From Gammaproteobacteria bacterium (lineage in GTDB: Bacteria; Pseudomonadota; Gammaproteobacteria; UBA4575): a DNA stretch of 64,000 bases. The notes beneath the pieces are model-generated. The model saw only the letters and a list, made by a program, of their open reading frames with translations. It ran no database searches and had not been told where the DNA came from. Within the stretch, counting starts at the first letter, position 1. Each line of letters begins with the position of its first letter. The position numbers were made by a program, and so were the translations under genes. Below, one piece after another: positions 10,782-20,703 of this stretch. The stretch is taken from contig JAWPMW010000001.1 of assembly GCA_033344735.1 (NCBI GenBank), forward strand, positions 1,928,171 to 1,992,170. Reading direction: 5' to 3'.

Positions 10782-11987
10782 TCAAGGTGATGTAACAATG
10801 TCTCCAGTTCTAACAGGGCGATTTGCGTCTAGAATGAATAAGTAGCTTATTCCCTCAAATACACGAAAAACTATAGCATCTGCAGTTTGCTCATTAGGCA
10901 ATGCAACCATTTCATCTTGTGTCTCTTCAGCATAAGGGTCGACTACAGTATTACCAGCTCTACTGATTGCTAGAACGTGCCCTTTTTCAATACCATGTTG
11001 AGTACCAATGTTGGTGACTACTATTTGATATGCGCCAACTTGTGATATTGCGTCATGCAGGTAAATAACGTGGCCATTAACATCTTTATCAGGCTCGCGC
11101 GGATACAATGAGCTATCGGCGTCTATGTTATCAACTTCAATGATTCGGTCGCCACGTAAAATTTCTCGCTTTGCATCTGTAAGATAAAGTGAAGCAGGTT
11201 CACCTTCTTTAGTTAACTTCCCGTCACCAACATGAATAGCTTCATAGCCTATGAGCTCATTGGTTATTGGGTCATTAAAAGCGCTGCCTGGGCGGTAGAC
11301 GTTATATACGCTATCTAGTTTTAAATGTCCCGCATCTCTAACATAGACAAGATCATTAGCGCCATAAACCAATCTACCATCTTTAGAGGCAACAATATGA
11401 GGTGAAGATTCTAACTCTCCAAGGCTAACAACAAGCGGTCTAGTTAAAAACTGTTCGATAATTTGAATAGGAATAACTTTCTGGGATGCTTCAATTGGCT
11501 CCCCGCGCATTACTGGTGAGAGCCGCTCAATACCCGATACTCTATTATCGCCATTAACAGTGATGTAAGGTTTACCTCCTACATAAAATACATTGATAAC
11601 ATCACCCGGGTATATCAGATGTGGGTTCTGTACCTGCGGGTTCATGTACCAAATCTCTGGCCAGTACCATGGTTGATTGAGGAACTGATTAGATAAATCC
11701 CACAAGGTGTCACCTTTTTGCACCACGTATTGCTCTGGTGCACTAGCTTTTAAAGTTGCTTGGTTATTTTGAGGTGATGTGGGAAGGTTTTGTACGTCAA
11801 CATCATCAGCATTATCAACTTCGTAGACGACTGTTGTAGGTTTTTCCTCTTCCATGACTATGGCTTCTTCTACCATTTCTTTGCTGGTATCAGGTTCATT
11901 AGGTGTTGTGCTACATCCTGAAGATACAAGCAATAGACCTAGTAAAAGAGGTGATAAAGTATAAATTCTATTAAGATATTTGCGCAT
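10782..11987 (-). CDS. LysM-domain lipoprotein of the dprA locus
   Basis: 401 residues. The N-terminal signal MRKYLNRIYTLSPLLLGLLL is followed by VSSGC, a slightly non-canonical lipobox (Ser at -3), then a Thr/Pro/Glu-rich linker. A LysM domain is at residues about 87-133 (YVVQKGDTLWDLSNQFL, then PWYWPEIWYMNPQVQNPHLI and YPGDVINV). The remaining 260 residues are a conserved family region without a known function (TPYITVN-like strand, SRAGNTVVDPYAEE near the end). Family members commonly precede dprA in gammaproteobacteria. It is predicted to be outer-membrane anchored and to contact peptidoglycan. Confidence 0.88.
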   Translation of the reverse strand: MRKYLNRIYTLSPLLLGLLLVSSGCSTTPNEPDTSKEMVEEAIVMEEEKPTTVVYEVDNADDVDVQNLPTSPQNNQATLKASAPEQYVVQKGDTLWDLSNQFLNQPWYWPEIWYMNPQVQNPHLIYPGDVINVFYVGGKPYITVNGDNRVSGIERLSPVMRGEPIEASQKVIPIQIIEQFLTRPLVVSLGELESSPHIVASKDGRLVYGANDLVYVRDAGHLKLDSVYNVYRPGSAFNDPITNELIGYEAIHVGDGKLTKEGEPASLYLTDAKREILRGDRIIEVDNIDADSSLYPREPDKDVNGHVIYLHDAISQVGAYQIVVTNIGTQHGIEKGHVLAISRAGNTVVDPYAEETQDEMVALPNEQTADAIVFRVFEGISYLFILDANRPVRTGDIVTSP

Positions 11988-12052
11988 TGGACTTTACGAT
12001 GGTTTAAAATATTAGCGATAGTTAAGATCTGAATTGTAGACCTAAGAAATTT

Positions 12053-12081
12053 ATTTAACAAAGCGAAACTTGTTTAATCAA
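12053..12081 (-). promoter_or_regulatory. Possible sigma-70 promoter for the lysM-dprA operon
   Basis: On the minus strand TTGATT (12081-12076), 17-nt spacer, TTAAAT (12058-12053); each hexamer matches 4 of 6 consensus bases. The predicted transcript would start about 60 nt upstream of the LysM gene ATG. It lies in the 107-bp divergent spacer shared with def. Confidence 0.35.
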
Positions 12082-12094
12082 CTTTAATAACTCA

Positions 12095-12631
12095 ATGGCA
12101 CTGCTTGAAATATTACACTTTCCTGACCCAAGATTAAGGCTTAAAGCACGTCCTGTTACTCAGGTGGACGATCAAGTGCGACAAATGGTGAAGGATATGT
12201 TCGAAACTATGTATCAGGCCCCTGGAATCGGTTTGGCAGCCACTCAGGTCAACATTCAACTTGATGTAATTGTTATAGACGTATCTGATGATAAAAATCA
12301 GCCCCTATGCCTGATCAACCCTAAAATCCTTGAGTCCGATGGCAGTGAAGAAATGCAGGAGGGATGTCTTTCAGTTCCCGGTTTTTATGAAAATGTGACC
12401 CGGGCAGAAAAGGTTAAAATTCAAGCACTTAATGAAAATGGTGAGTCATTTGAGTTAGAGGCGGATGATTTGCTTGCGGTGTGTATCCAGCACGAAATGG
12501 ACCATCTTCAGGGCAAATTATTTGTTGATTATCTATCGCCATTGAAAAGACAGCGTATTAAGAAAAAACTGGTTAAACTTGAAAAATCAGGCGAACTCTC
12601 TAGCACGAAACACAAATCTAACGCTATTTAA
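12095..12631 (+). CDS. def: Peptide deformylase
   Basis: 178 residues. Removes the formyl group from N-terminal Met of new proteins. All three catalytic motifs are present: [10 protein letters not shown] (motif 1), EGCLSVPGF (motif 2, metal-binding Cys) and [12 protein letters not shown] (motif 3, HExxH with the catalytic Glu). It starts the rightward def-fmt run, 34 bp before the fmt ATG. Confidence 0.98.
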   Translation: MALLEILHFPDPRLRLKARPVTQVDDQVRQMVKDMFETMYQAPGIGLAATQVNIQLDVIVIDVSDDKNQPLCLINPKILESDGSEEMQEGCLSVPGFYENVTRAEKVKIQALNENGESFELEADDLLAVCIQHEMDHLQGKLFVDYLSPLKRQRIKKKLVKLEKSGELSSTKHKSNAI

Positions 12632-12664
12632 GATTTAGCATTTTCCTTTGATTATATATTGACC

Positions 12665-13618
12665 ATGCAAAGTTTACGCATTGCGTATGCCGGAACACCT
12701 GAGTTTGCGGTACCTGCGCTTGAGGCAATTATGCATAGTCATCATCAACTGGTAGCAGTAATTACACAGCCAGATCGAAAATCAGGCCGTGGCCGTAAAA
12801 TCTCAAAAAGTGCTGTTAAACAATCAGTAACTTCACGAAATGTGCGTGTAATTCAACCGGAAAACGTAAATTCTGATGAAGATATAAATGAATTATCAAA
12901 GCTAAATTTAGACTTACTAGTGGTGGCGGCATATGGGCAAATTTTTTCTCAAAAGCTGTTGAATTTACCAAAAATGGGATGTTTAAACATACATGCATCC
13001 TTGCTTCCTAAGTGGCGTGGGGCTTCTCCCATTCAGCATGCTATCTTGGCTGGCGATAGGGTAAGTGGGATTACAATTATGCAGATGCAGCAGGCTATGG
13101 ATGCCGGGGAGATATGGCTACAAGCGGAATGCCCCATACTTGATAATGATAATGCTAAAAGTTTGCATGATAAATTGGCCAAACTTGGAGGATCAATCAT
13201 TCTCGAAGCAATTAATCTAGTGTCACAAAAGGCGACTGAGCCTAAACCACAAGACCCTTTGCTCGTAAGCTATTGTTCAAAACTTAAAAAAAATGATGGT
13301 TTAATCGATTGGAGCGAATCCGCGCAACTAATATGGAGAAAAGTTCGAGCATTTCACCCATGGCCAGGCGCATATACTAGATTTAATGGGCGCAGGCTGC
13401 GTATAACTAAAGCATATTTAGCTGAACCAATAACCTCAACTAAATCTCTGCCAGGAATGGTATTTGAAGCCAGTAAATCAGGGATAGTTGTAATTACTGG
13501 TAAGGGTAATTTGGTCATAACAGAATTAGTTCCTGAGGGTGGTAAACGTGTATCCGCAGCAGATTTCGCGAATTCAAATCAGCTGAAAAATCAAAAGCTT
13601 GGTGAAACCATCAATTAG
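12665..13618 (+). CDS. fmt: Methionyl-tRNA formyltransferase
   Basis: 317 residues from ATG at 12665; a TTG two codons upstream is in frame but the ATG gives the family start MQSLRIAYAGTPEFAVPALE. Formylates initiator Met-tRNA. The formyl-THF and catalytic motif LNIHASLLPKWRGASPIQHA and the GITIMQMQQAMDAG stretch are present, with the C-terminal tRNA-binding domain (VRAFHPWPGAYT, then VITELVPEGGKR). rsmB, which follows fmt in many gammaproteobacteria, is missing here. Confidence 0.97.
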   Translation: MQSLRIAYAGTPEFAVPALEAIMHSHHQLVAVITQPDRKSGRGRKISKSAVKQSVTSRNVRVIQPENVNSDEDINELSKLNLDLLVVAAYGQIFSQKLLNLPKMGCLNIHASLLPKWRGASPIQHAILAGDRVSGITIMQMQQAMDAGEIWLQAECPILDNDNAKSLHDKLAKLGGSIILEAINLVSQKATEPKPQDPLLVSYCSKLKKNDGLIDWSESAQLIWRKVRAFHPWPGAYTRFNGRRLRITKAYLAEPITSTKSLPGMVFEASKSGIVVITGKGNLVITELVPEGGKRVSAADFANSNQLKNQKLGETIN

Positions 13619-13705
13619 GGCTTCTAACTAGGTATAAGTGTATATTTCAAGACACTGATGTCGAATTTTGGCAAGATAGAACTATCCTGAGCAGGAAAAA
13701 CAATA

Positions 13706-14263
13706 ATGCGCCTACTCTCTCTACCGAGTTTCCTATTTATTTTCTCAATAGCATTATGCTGCACATCAGCATGGGCAGAAAAAGGTATTCGCGTCAATGA
13801 CTTATCATCCAGTGTAGTTGATAAAAAAATAAGAGTCGATTGTGAGATCCACTATGGATTAAGCGATAAGGTCAAAGAAGCACTTAGAAACGGTATTGAG
13901 ATGTCATTTCTTCTGGAGGTTGAGCTTCGTCAGGAAAGCCTCTACTGGCTTGATCCGCTAGTCAATAATCTGTTTAGAGAGTTTCGAGTAAAATATCATG
14001 CTCTGTCAAAACAGTTCGTAATGATTGAAATGGGTAGTCACAAGGAGCGGAGCTTTCCTGACCTGTATTCTGCATTTTACTATCAAAGAAAAATTCACAA
14101 TGCTGAGCTAGCCAGTATTGATTCATTAGATGTAAAACATGAGTATTATATTAGAGCAAGAGCACGACTGCTTTCAGAAAAGCTCCCCTTGCCTCTGCGC
14201 ATAAAAAGTTATGTATCTTCTAGTTGGCGACCATCAAGTGGATGGACAGTATGGCCAATGTAA
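13706..14263 (+). CDS. Secreted DUF4390 family protein
   Basis: 185 residues with an N-terminal signal peptide (MRLLSLPSFLFIFSIALCCT, cleavage probably after SAWA). The mature part begins KGIRVNDLSSSVVDKKIRVD and contains FLLEVELRQESLYWLDPLVN and FRVKYHALSKQFVM, which match the DUF4390 family found directly upstream of ntrY-like kinases. Function unknown; probably periplasmic. An AGGA Shine-Dalgarno precedes ATG 13706. Its end overlaps the start of the kinase gene, so the two are translationally coupled. Confidence 0.82.
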   Translation: MRLLSLPSFLFIFSIALCCTSAWAEKGIRVNDLSSSVVDKKIRVDCEIHYGLSDKVKEALRNGIEMSFLLEVELRQESLYWLDPLVNNLFREFRVKYHALSKQFVMIEMGSHKERSFPDLYSAFYYQRKIHNAELASIDSLDVKHEYYIRARARLLSEKLPLPLRIKSYVSSSWRPSSGWTVWPM

Positions 14264-16464
14264 GGAAGGTTTTAGTCCGTGAAAGATGGCTGTTAGCCAT
14301 CATGTTTGCCGCATTAATTGCGGCTATCTTACTAATGGCTGATGCAACACAAAGTGTTGCCTATTTTGGTCGCCTGCATAAGTGGTTGCTTCCAATAAAC
14401 ACAGCGTTGCTGGCTGTGTTTATTGCACTAATCATTTACAACATTGGACGTTTAGTAAGGCGTTTAAGACGACAAGCTCCGGGGGCAAAACTAACATTAC
14501 GATTAGTATTATTGTTTGTGCTTACTGCTAGCACGCCAGTATTTATAGTATACACCTTCTCTATTTGGCTATTAGAACGCGGCGTTGATAGTTGGTTTGA
14601 CGTGAAGGTTGAAAATGCATTGCAAGATGCCGTAGATTTAAGTCGTTCCTCACTTGATTTGCATATAAGAACATTACGTCAGCAAGCTGAACCATTAGTA
14701 TTACAGTTCATAGACGCAGAACCATTTAACGCAACGTTACTAATTAATGACTTACTTGGTAGCACTGGTGCAGCAGAAATTGCATTGTTTGATTCGAATA
14801 ATCGCATCGTTGCATCTGGTAACGCTGAGCCAAGTGCTGCTGTACCGCAACTCCCCGGCGAAAGTGTTTTGCAACTCGTGTTGCAGGGCGAAAGCTATGT
14901 TGCATTAGATCCAACAACCGAAGCGGGATTGCAAATCAGAATGGTTTATCCAGTGCCATCTGACTCTGCGGCAGGTGAAACTAGACTACTTCAATTTTTA
15001 TATCCTGTATCAGACCGAATAGGAAATTTGGCTGGTAATGTGCAAGCTGCTTTTGGCCAATACAATGAATTAATTTATCTGCGTACACCACTTAAACAAA
15101 ACTTTATACTTGTGTTAACTCTAGTTCTTGCATTAGGGGCTTTATTTGCTGTATTTGCTGCATTTTATTGGTCGAGGGTATTAGTAGCACCAATACAAGA
15201 ACTTGCTGAAGGTACTAAAGCAGTTGCTGCGGGTCAGTACCACAAAAAACTTCCAGTGAGACAACAGGATGACTTGGGCATGTTAGTCGCCTCATTTAAT
15301 AGGATGACTGAGCGACTAACAGTTGCACGCGACACCACTATCATCAACCAACGCATTATTGAAAACCAACACACTTATTTGCAAACCATATTAGAACACT
15401 TATCTTCTGGGGTGTTGAGCTTAGATAGTTCTTTTGCACTTAAAACAATTAACGCTGCGGCAAGTGAAATATTTCATATCAATATGAACCAATTTATCGG
15501 CAAACAGTTTGTACAAATTGGAACAACACATAGCTTTATGAAAGATTTTTGTACATTAGTTGCAAGTAAAATTAGAGAGTCATCTGAAGAATGGCAATTA
15601 GAAATGGAAGTGTTTACACCGCAAGGTAGAAAAACAATCCTATGTAAGACAGTAAAATTGCCGAGCGAAGAAGAGTCGCAACGCGGATGTGTGCTTGTAT
15701 TTGATGATGTAACTACTCTATTACAAGCACAAAGAGACTCAGCATGGGGAGAGGTTGCTAGACGTCTAGCGCATGAAATTAAGAACCCGCTTACACCTAT
15801 ACAGCTTTCAGCTGAGCGGCTACGTAGAAAATTGTTACCGAACTTAGCCTCTGAACAATCAGAGATAGTAGATCGAGCAACGCATACAATTGTTCAACAA
15901 GTGGAATCGATGAAGTCAATGGTTAATGATTTTTCTGACTATGCGCGTATGCCGACTATGGAACCTAAGCCATTGGATTTAAATAGCTTGGTATTTGATA
16001 CTGTTGAGTTATATAAGGGCGATCAAAAAAATGTAAGTATAAAGTTGGGGTTAGATGCTAACTCACTAAATATACGTGGAGATTCCGTTAGGCTTCGCCA
16101 AGTCATCCACAATTTAATTAAAAATGCGATTGAGTCTATGCCTGAAGGCAAAAAATGTATTTTAACTATTAATACATTTCCGTTTGAATTTACTAATGCA
16201 AAATATGCTGGAATGGAAATTGCTGACAATGGGCCCGGTTTCCCTAAAGATTTGTTAGGACGTGTATTTGACCCCTATATGACTACTAAGCCAAAGGGAA
16301 ATGGCTTGGGTTTGGCCATAGTAAAGAAAATTATAGAAGAACATAATGGTGTAATTAGAGCTACCAACCAAAAACAAGGTGGTGCTGCGATTAATATACG
16401 TTTTCCCCTGTATGATTATGGTGTAAAGAGAGAGAAAACCAAATTGAGTGTAGAAAATAGGTGA
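14242..16464 (+). CDS. ntrY: NtrY-type membrane sensor histidine kinase
   Basis: About 740 residues. The order is: three hydrophobic segments at the N-terminus, a periplasmic sensor region of about 150 residues, a fourth membrane segment (LVLTLVLALGALFAVFAAFY), HAMP (VAPIQELAEGTKAVAAGQYH), PAS (TILEHLSSGVLSLDSSFALK), HisKA with the phospho-acceptor His in ARRLAHEIKNPLTPIQLS, and HATPase_c (LIKNAIESMPEG; GNGLGLAIVKKIIEEH). The start is uncertain: ATG 14242, ATG 14251 and TTG 14224 are all in frame and all overlap the DUF4390 gene. Its partner is the NtrX-like regulator, which overlaps its stop codon. Confidence 0.92.
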   Translation: MDSMANVRKVLVRERWLLAIMFAALIAAILLMADATQSVAYFGRLHKWLLPINTALLAVFIALIIYNIGRLVRRLRRQAPGAKLTLRLVLLFVLTASTPVFIVYTFSIWLLERGVDSWFDVKVENALQDAVDLSRSSLDLHIRTLRQQAEPLVLQFIDAEPFNATLLINDLLGSTGAAEIALFDSNNRIVASGNAEPSAAVPQLPGESVLQLVLQGESYVALDPTTEAGLQIRMVYPVPSDSAAGETRLLQFLYPVSDRIGNLAGNVQAAFGQYNELIYLRTPLKQNFILVLTLVLALGALFAVFAAFYWSRVLVAPIQELAEGTKAVAAGQYHKKLPVRQQDDLGMLVASFNRMTERLTVARDTTIINQRIIENQHTYLQTILEHLSSGVLSLDSSFALKTINAAASEIFHINMNQFIGKQFVQIGTTHSFMKDFCTLVASKIRESSEEWQLEMEVFTPQGRKTILCKTVKLPSEEESQRGCVLVFDDVTTLLQAQRDSAWGEVARRLAHEIKNPLTPIQLSAERLRRKLLPNLASEQSEIVDRATHTIVQQVESMKSMVNDFSDYARMPTMEPKPLDLNSLVFDTVELYKGDQKNVSIKLGLDANSLNIRGDSVRLRQVIHNLIKNAIESMPEGKKCILTINTFPFEFTNAKYAGMEIADNGPGFPKDLLGRVFDPYMTTKPKGNGLGLAIVKKIIEEHNGVIRATNQKQGGAAINIRFPLYDYGVKREKTKLSVENR

Positions 16465-17798
16465 ATACTGAAAGAATACTAGTAGTAGACGATGAGCCAG
16501 ATATTTGTGGTTTGGTCAGTGATATCTTAACTGACGAGGGCTATAGGGTGAGCGCTGCAGAAACGGCAGCCAGTGCACGCCAACAAATAACTCAGTCAGA
16601 ATATGATTTAGTTTTGTTAGATATTTGGATGCCAGATGAGGATGGAATTACCTTATTAAAAGATTGGAAGGATAATAAAGTATTACATTGCCCAGTAGTG
16701 ATGATGTCGGGCCATGGCACGGTAGATACAGCTGTAGAAGCAACAAGGCTAGGCGCATATGCTTTTGTTGAAAAACCACTAACCACTGCAAAATTAATTC
16801 AAACAATTCGTAAAGCACTTGATAGTAGGGATGTACAGGAAGATGTAAGCGCTATCGCTAGAAATGTGAATAAAAATTACGTCACGCCTGTAGGCTCAAG
16901 CGCTGTGATGAAAAAGCTATTCGAAATTTGTGAACGCTGCGCTCAAGTTAATACTAATTTACTTATCTCTGGTGAGGAAGGCGTAGGTCGATATACTATA
17001 GCGCGTTACATACATGAAAAAAGTGAGCGTGCTGGCAATCCATTTGTAATGGTAAGTAACGAACAGTTCGATATAAATACGGTAGAAGAATCAAATTGGT
17101 CTAAGCTTAAAACTGAATTAATTGATTCAATCAAGCTAGCACAAGATGGGACCATTTTTTTTCAAAATGTTGATCAGATAAACCCTGTGGTACAAAAAAG
17201 ATTTACAGATTTATTACATCAGTTATCCGCCGTACAGGTATTTAAGCGCTTTAACGTTAAGGTCATTGTATCGATTTTGTCAAACACATCAGCTGCATTA
17301 AATGAGCTACAACAGACTTTATCTATGACACGTATTAGTGTTCCGGCATTGAGAAACCATAGTGAGGATATCCCAGAATTAGTTAGCTATATAATTGATA
17401 ATTTATGTGCCAGTGATAACTATAACTATAGGAAGTGTTCGATTGCGGCTCAAAATGCATTCTTACATTATCAGTGGCCACGCAATATCTCTGAGCTTAA
17501 AACTATAATTCAAGAGTTACTAGTGACGGGAGATAATGAAGAAATAAGTGTAGAAGACGTTAAACGGGTATTCTCAAATAGATCGACTGAAACGGAAAAC
17601 AAGGCTGCTATCGTTGAAAGTTTATTGGATATGCCGCTACGTGAGGCCCGAGAAGCATTTGAAAAGCAATATTTATTGCATCAACTCAAGAGAGTCGAGG
17701 GTAGCGTAAGTAAACTTGCAGAATTGGTCGGAATGGAGCGAACTCATCTATATAGAAAATTACGATCATTAGGCATAGGTTCAAAAGATTCCAGTTAA
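16461..17798 (+). CDS. ntrX: NtrX-like response regulator with a degenerate AAA+ domain
   Basis: 445 residues, starting at GTG in a 4-bp GTGA overlap with the kinase gene. The receiver domain (1-120) is intact, with phospho-acceptor Asp54 in VLLDIWMPDEDG and Lys105 in VEKPL. The sigma-54-type AAA+ domain (about 143-315) is degenerate. The Walker A is GEEGVGRYT (Lys to Arg), the Walker B is GTIFFQNVDQ (Asp-Glu to Gln-Asn), and the region that should hold the GAFTGA loop is about 20 residues short and lacks it. The Fis-type HTH (GSVSKLAELVGMERTHLYRK) is intact. It therefore probably binds DNA but does not hydrolyse ATP or activate sigma-54. Confidence 0.9.
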   Translation: MNTERILVVDDEPDICGLVSDILTDEGYRVSAAETAASARQQITQSEYDLVLLDIWMPDEDGITLLKDWKDNKVLHCPVVMMSGHGTVDTAVEATRLGAYAFVEKPLTTAKLIQTIRKALDSRDVQEDVSAIARNVNKNYVTPVGSSAVMKKLFEICERCAQVNTNLLISGEEGVGRYTIARYIHEKSERAGNPFVMVSNEQFDINTVEESNWSKLKTELIDSIKLAQDGTIFFQNVDQINPVVQKRFTDLLHQLSAVQVFKRFNVKVIVSILSNTSAALNELQQTLSMTRISVPALRNHSEDIPELVSYIIDNLCASDNYNYRKCSIAAQNAFLHYQWPRNISELKTIIQELLVTGDNEEISVEDVKRVFSNRSTETENKAAIVESLLDMPLREAREAFEKQYLLHQLKRVEGSVSKLAELVGMERTHLYRKLRSLGIGSKDSS

Positions 17799-17858
17799 CG
17801 GTGTTTGTTAGCTGCAATTGAAGTTACAATTCGAGCCAAATTTTACCTCGTAATATAA

Positions 17859-19232
17859 ATGAAGATAATAATTCTAGGCGCGGGTCAAGTAGGTGGATCA
17901 TTAGCACTAAGTCTGGCTAATGAGTCTAACGATATTACACTGGTCGATAGTAACCCTAAGGTGCTACGAGAAATCCAAGACCGAGCCGACTTGCAGACAA
18001 TCACGGGACATGCTTCTTACCCAAGTATCTTAGAGCAGGCCGGTGCGCGTGATGCCAATATGATAGTCGCTTTAACCAATAGTGATGAAACCAATATGGT
18101 TGCGTGCCAGGTAGCATACACCTTGTTTCACACACCTACTAAAATTGCACGTGTTCGCACGGCAGACTATCTCGACTATAAGGACTTATTTGTACAAGAG
18201 GCACTTCCAGTTGATGTATTAATCAGCCCAGAGTTACTTGTATCTAAATATGTGCAAAATTTAATTGAGCATCCAGGAGCTCTACAAGTGTTAAATTTTG
18301 CTAATGGAAAAGTTCAGTTGGTAGCGATTAAAGCCAATGCAAACAGCCATATAGTAGGTAAAGCAATTAGTAAGATATTTGATGGCATGAAAACAATGGA
18401 GACTTCAATTGTTGCAATGTATCGTGAACAAGAAACGTTGAGCATAGAAGATGACCCTATTATAGAGGTCGGAGATGATTTGTTTTTTGTTGCATCTGGC
18501 GCACAGGCAAAAAATGTTACAACTATGCTGCAAGGATTAGACAAGCCTAATCGTAGAGTGCTAATTGCTGGTGGTGGGAATATTGGTTCACAACTAGCAC
18601 AAATTTTAGAGCCACATTTTCGAGTAAAACTGATAGAGCGTGATGCAGATCGTGCGCGTGTATTATCAGAAACATTAGATAAGACAATTGTTTTATATGG
18701 TGATGCAGCTGACGAAGATATGCTAGTTGATGAGAATATTGACAGCGTTGATGTTTTCTGTGCACTAACCAATGATGATGAAGCGAATATTTTGTCAGCT
18801 ATGCTTGCAAAGCGCTTAGGTGCAAGGAAAACAATGTCGTTAATTAATCGACCTAGTTATGTGGAACTGGTTGAAAGCGGCATGATTGACATTGCCATAT
18901 CACCTCAACAAGTGACAATTGGTGCTTTGCTTGCACATATACGTCGTGGTGATGTAGTTGCGGTACATTCTTTGCGTAAAGGATCAGCGGAAGCTATCGA
19001 AGCAGTGGCTCATGGTGATGCCAACACATCAAAAGTAGTAGGCCGCAAAATATCTGAACTAAAGTTACCTAGAGGTGCTGCAATAGGCGCTATTGTTAGA
19101 GAAGAAGAGGTGCTTATCTCTAAGCCAGATTTAATCATTGCATCTGAAGATCACGTCATAATGTTTTTAGCAGATAAAGACAAAGTCAGAGACGTAGAAA
19201 AAATGTTTCAGGTCAGTGCAACATTTGTATAA
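17859..19232 (+). CDS. trkA: Trk potassium uptake system regulatory protein TrkA
   Basis: 457 residues. Cytoplasmic NAD(H)-binding gating subunit of the Trk K+ channel. Two tandem RCK units each have a Rossmann motif (IILGAGQVGGSLA at residue 3 and LIAGGGNIGSQLA at about 231), each followed by a TrkA-C domain. This is the full-length, duplicated form. It lies 16 bp before trkH, and ntrYX-trkAH is a conserved gene order in beta- and gammaproteobacteria. Confidence 0.98.
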   Translation: MKIIILGAGQVGGSLALSLANESNDITLVDSNPKVLREIQDRADLQTITGHASYPSILEQAGARDANMIVALTNSDETNMVACQVAYTLFHTPTKIARVRTADYLDYKDLFVQEALPVDVLISPELLVSKYVQNLIEHPGALQVLNFANGKVQLVAIKANANSHIVGKAISKIFDGMKTMETSIVAMYREQETLSIEDDPIIEVGDDLFFVASGAQAKNVTTMLQGLDKPNRRVLIAGGGNIGSQLAQILEPHFRVKLIERDADRARVLSETLDKTIVLYGDAADEDMLVDENIDSVDVFCALTNDDEANILSAMLAKRLGARKTMSLINRPSYVELVESGMIDIAISPQQVTIGALLAHIRRGDVVAVHSLRKGSAEAIEAVAHGDANTSKVVGRKISELKLPRGAAIGAIVREEEVLISKPDLIIASEDHVIMFLADKDKVRDVEKMFQVSATFV

Positions 19233-19248
19233 GTAATTAAAGACTAGT

Positions 19249-20703
19249 ATGCAACGTACTGTCATTCAACGTATCTTAGGCCAGCTATTAATGTTGTTTA
19301 GCATTACTATGTTGCCACCTTTGTTAGTGGGCATGTATTACGGAGAAGTTGATGTCTACAATAGTTTTGGAAATTCGTTCATAGCAACGTTATTAACTGG
19401 CTTTTTACTGTGGTTGCCATATAACAAGCACCATGGTGATTTACGTCTCCGCGATGGATTTATTATTGTGGTTTTATTTTGGACCGTGCTAGGAGCATTT
19501 GGATCTTTGCCATTATTGTTGTCTGATGCAATACATATTTCAGTGGTTGATGGGTTGTTTGAATCAATCTCAGGGTTAACAACAACGGGCGCTACGGTGT
19601 TAACAGAATTAAATACGCTGCCGTATTCAATACTGTTTTATCGTCAGCAATTACAATGGCTGGGCGGAATGGGAATAATTGTTTTAGCCGTCGCGATACT
19701 GCCCATGTTGGGTGTTGGTGGAATGCAGTTATACCGTGCAGAAACTCCAGGCCCTGTTAAAGATAGTAAATTAACCCCACGTATAACAGAGACAGCAAAA
19801 GCGCTATGGTATATCTATCTATCGTTGACAGTAGCATGCGCGTTTACTTACTGGGCTGCGGGGATGAGTGTATTTGATGCAATCAGCCATAGCTTTTCAA
19901 CTATTGCTATTGGTGGGTTTTCAACACACGATCAAAATATTCAATACTTCAACAGTACAGCAATAGAGTGGGTAGCTATCGTTTTTATGCTTGCTTCGGG
20001 TGCTAATTTTGGATTGCACTTTATAGTATGGCGTAATCGTTCCATGTTGTATTACTGGCGCGATGCTGAATTTAAAATGTATATCTCTACATTAACACTG
20101 GTCAGTGTTGGCACGTTTTTTATTCTTTATATGCACCATGCAAATCCTCAGTGGCTGGCATTAGCCACAAAATCAATTTTTCAAGTAGTGTCGATGGGGA
20201 CGACAACAGGTTTTACCTCTACTGATTTTTCTGTGTGGCCAACATTATTACCAGTTCTATTAATAATGATTAGCTTTATTGGAGGATGTGCAGGCTCTAC
20301 TGGTGGTGGTATGAAGGTGATTCGGATACTGCTTCTATTCAAGCAAGGAATGCGTGAAATAATGCGTCTTATACACCCTAATGCTCAATTCGCAGTAAAG
20401 CTTGGTAAGAAGCCGGTAGAAAATAGAATCATAGAGGCGGTGTGGGGTTTTTTATCTGCTTATATTGCTGTGTTTATTGTCATGCTGCTATTGTTACTAG
20501 CAACAGGTTTAGACCAGGTAACTGCATATTCTGCGGTAGCTGCGACACTTAACAATCTGGGTCCAGGTCTTGGAGAGGTTGCGAATAATTATTCAACAAT
20601 AAATGATTTTAGTAAAATTGTCTTATGCCTGGGTATGTTATTAGGCCGTCTTGAGATATTCACATTGCTAGTAATATTTACACCAGTATTTTGGCGGCGT
20701 TAA
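19249..20703 (+). CDS. trkH: Trk potassium transporter membrane subunit TrkH
   Basis: 484 residues, polytopic. The four pore loops of the KtrB/TrkH fold are visible through their selectivity motifs: SGLTTTGATV, STIAIGGFST, SMGTTTGFTS, and NNLGPGLGEV. It forms the K+-conducting pore regulated by TrkA. The start ATG 19249 follows trkA by 16 bp. Confidence 0.97.
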   Translation: MQRTVIQRILGQLLMLFSITMLPPLLVGMYYGEVDVYNSFGNSFIATLLTGFLLWLPYNKHHGDLRLRDGFIIVVLFWTVLGAFGSLPLLLSDAIHISVVDGLFESISGLTTTGATVLTELNTLPYSILFYRQQLQWLGGMGIIVLAVAILPMLGVGGMQLYRAETPGPVKDSKLTPRITETAKALWYIYLSLTVACAFTYWAAGMSVFDAISHSFSTIAIGGFSTHDQNIQYFNSTAIEWVAIVFMLASGANFGLHFIVWRNRSMLYYWRDAEFKMYISTLTLVSVGTFFILYMHHANPQWLALATKSIFQVVSMGTTTGFTSTDFSVWPTLLPVLLIMISFIGGCAGSTGGGMKVIRILLLFKQGMREIMRLIHPNAQFAVKLGKKPVENRIIEAVWGFLSAYIAVFIVMLLLLLATGLDQVTAYSAVAATLNNLGPGLGEVANNYSTINDFSKIVLCLGMLLGRLEIFTLLVIFTPVFWRR

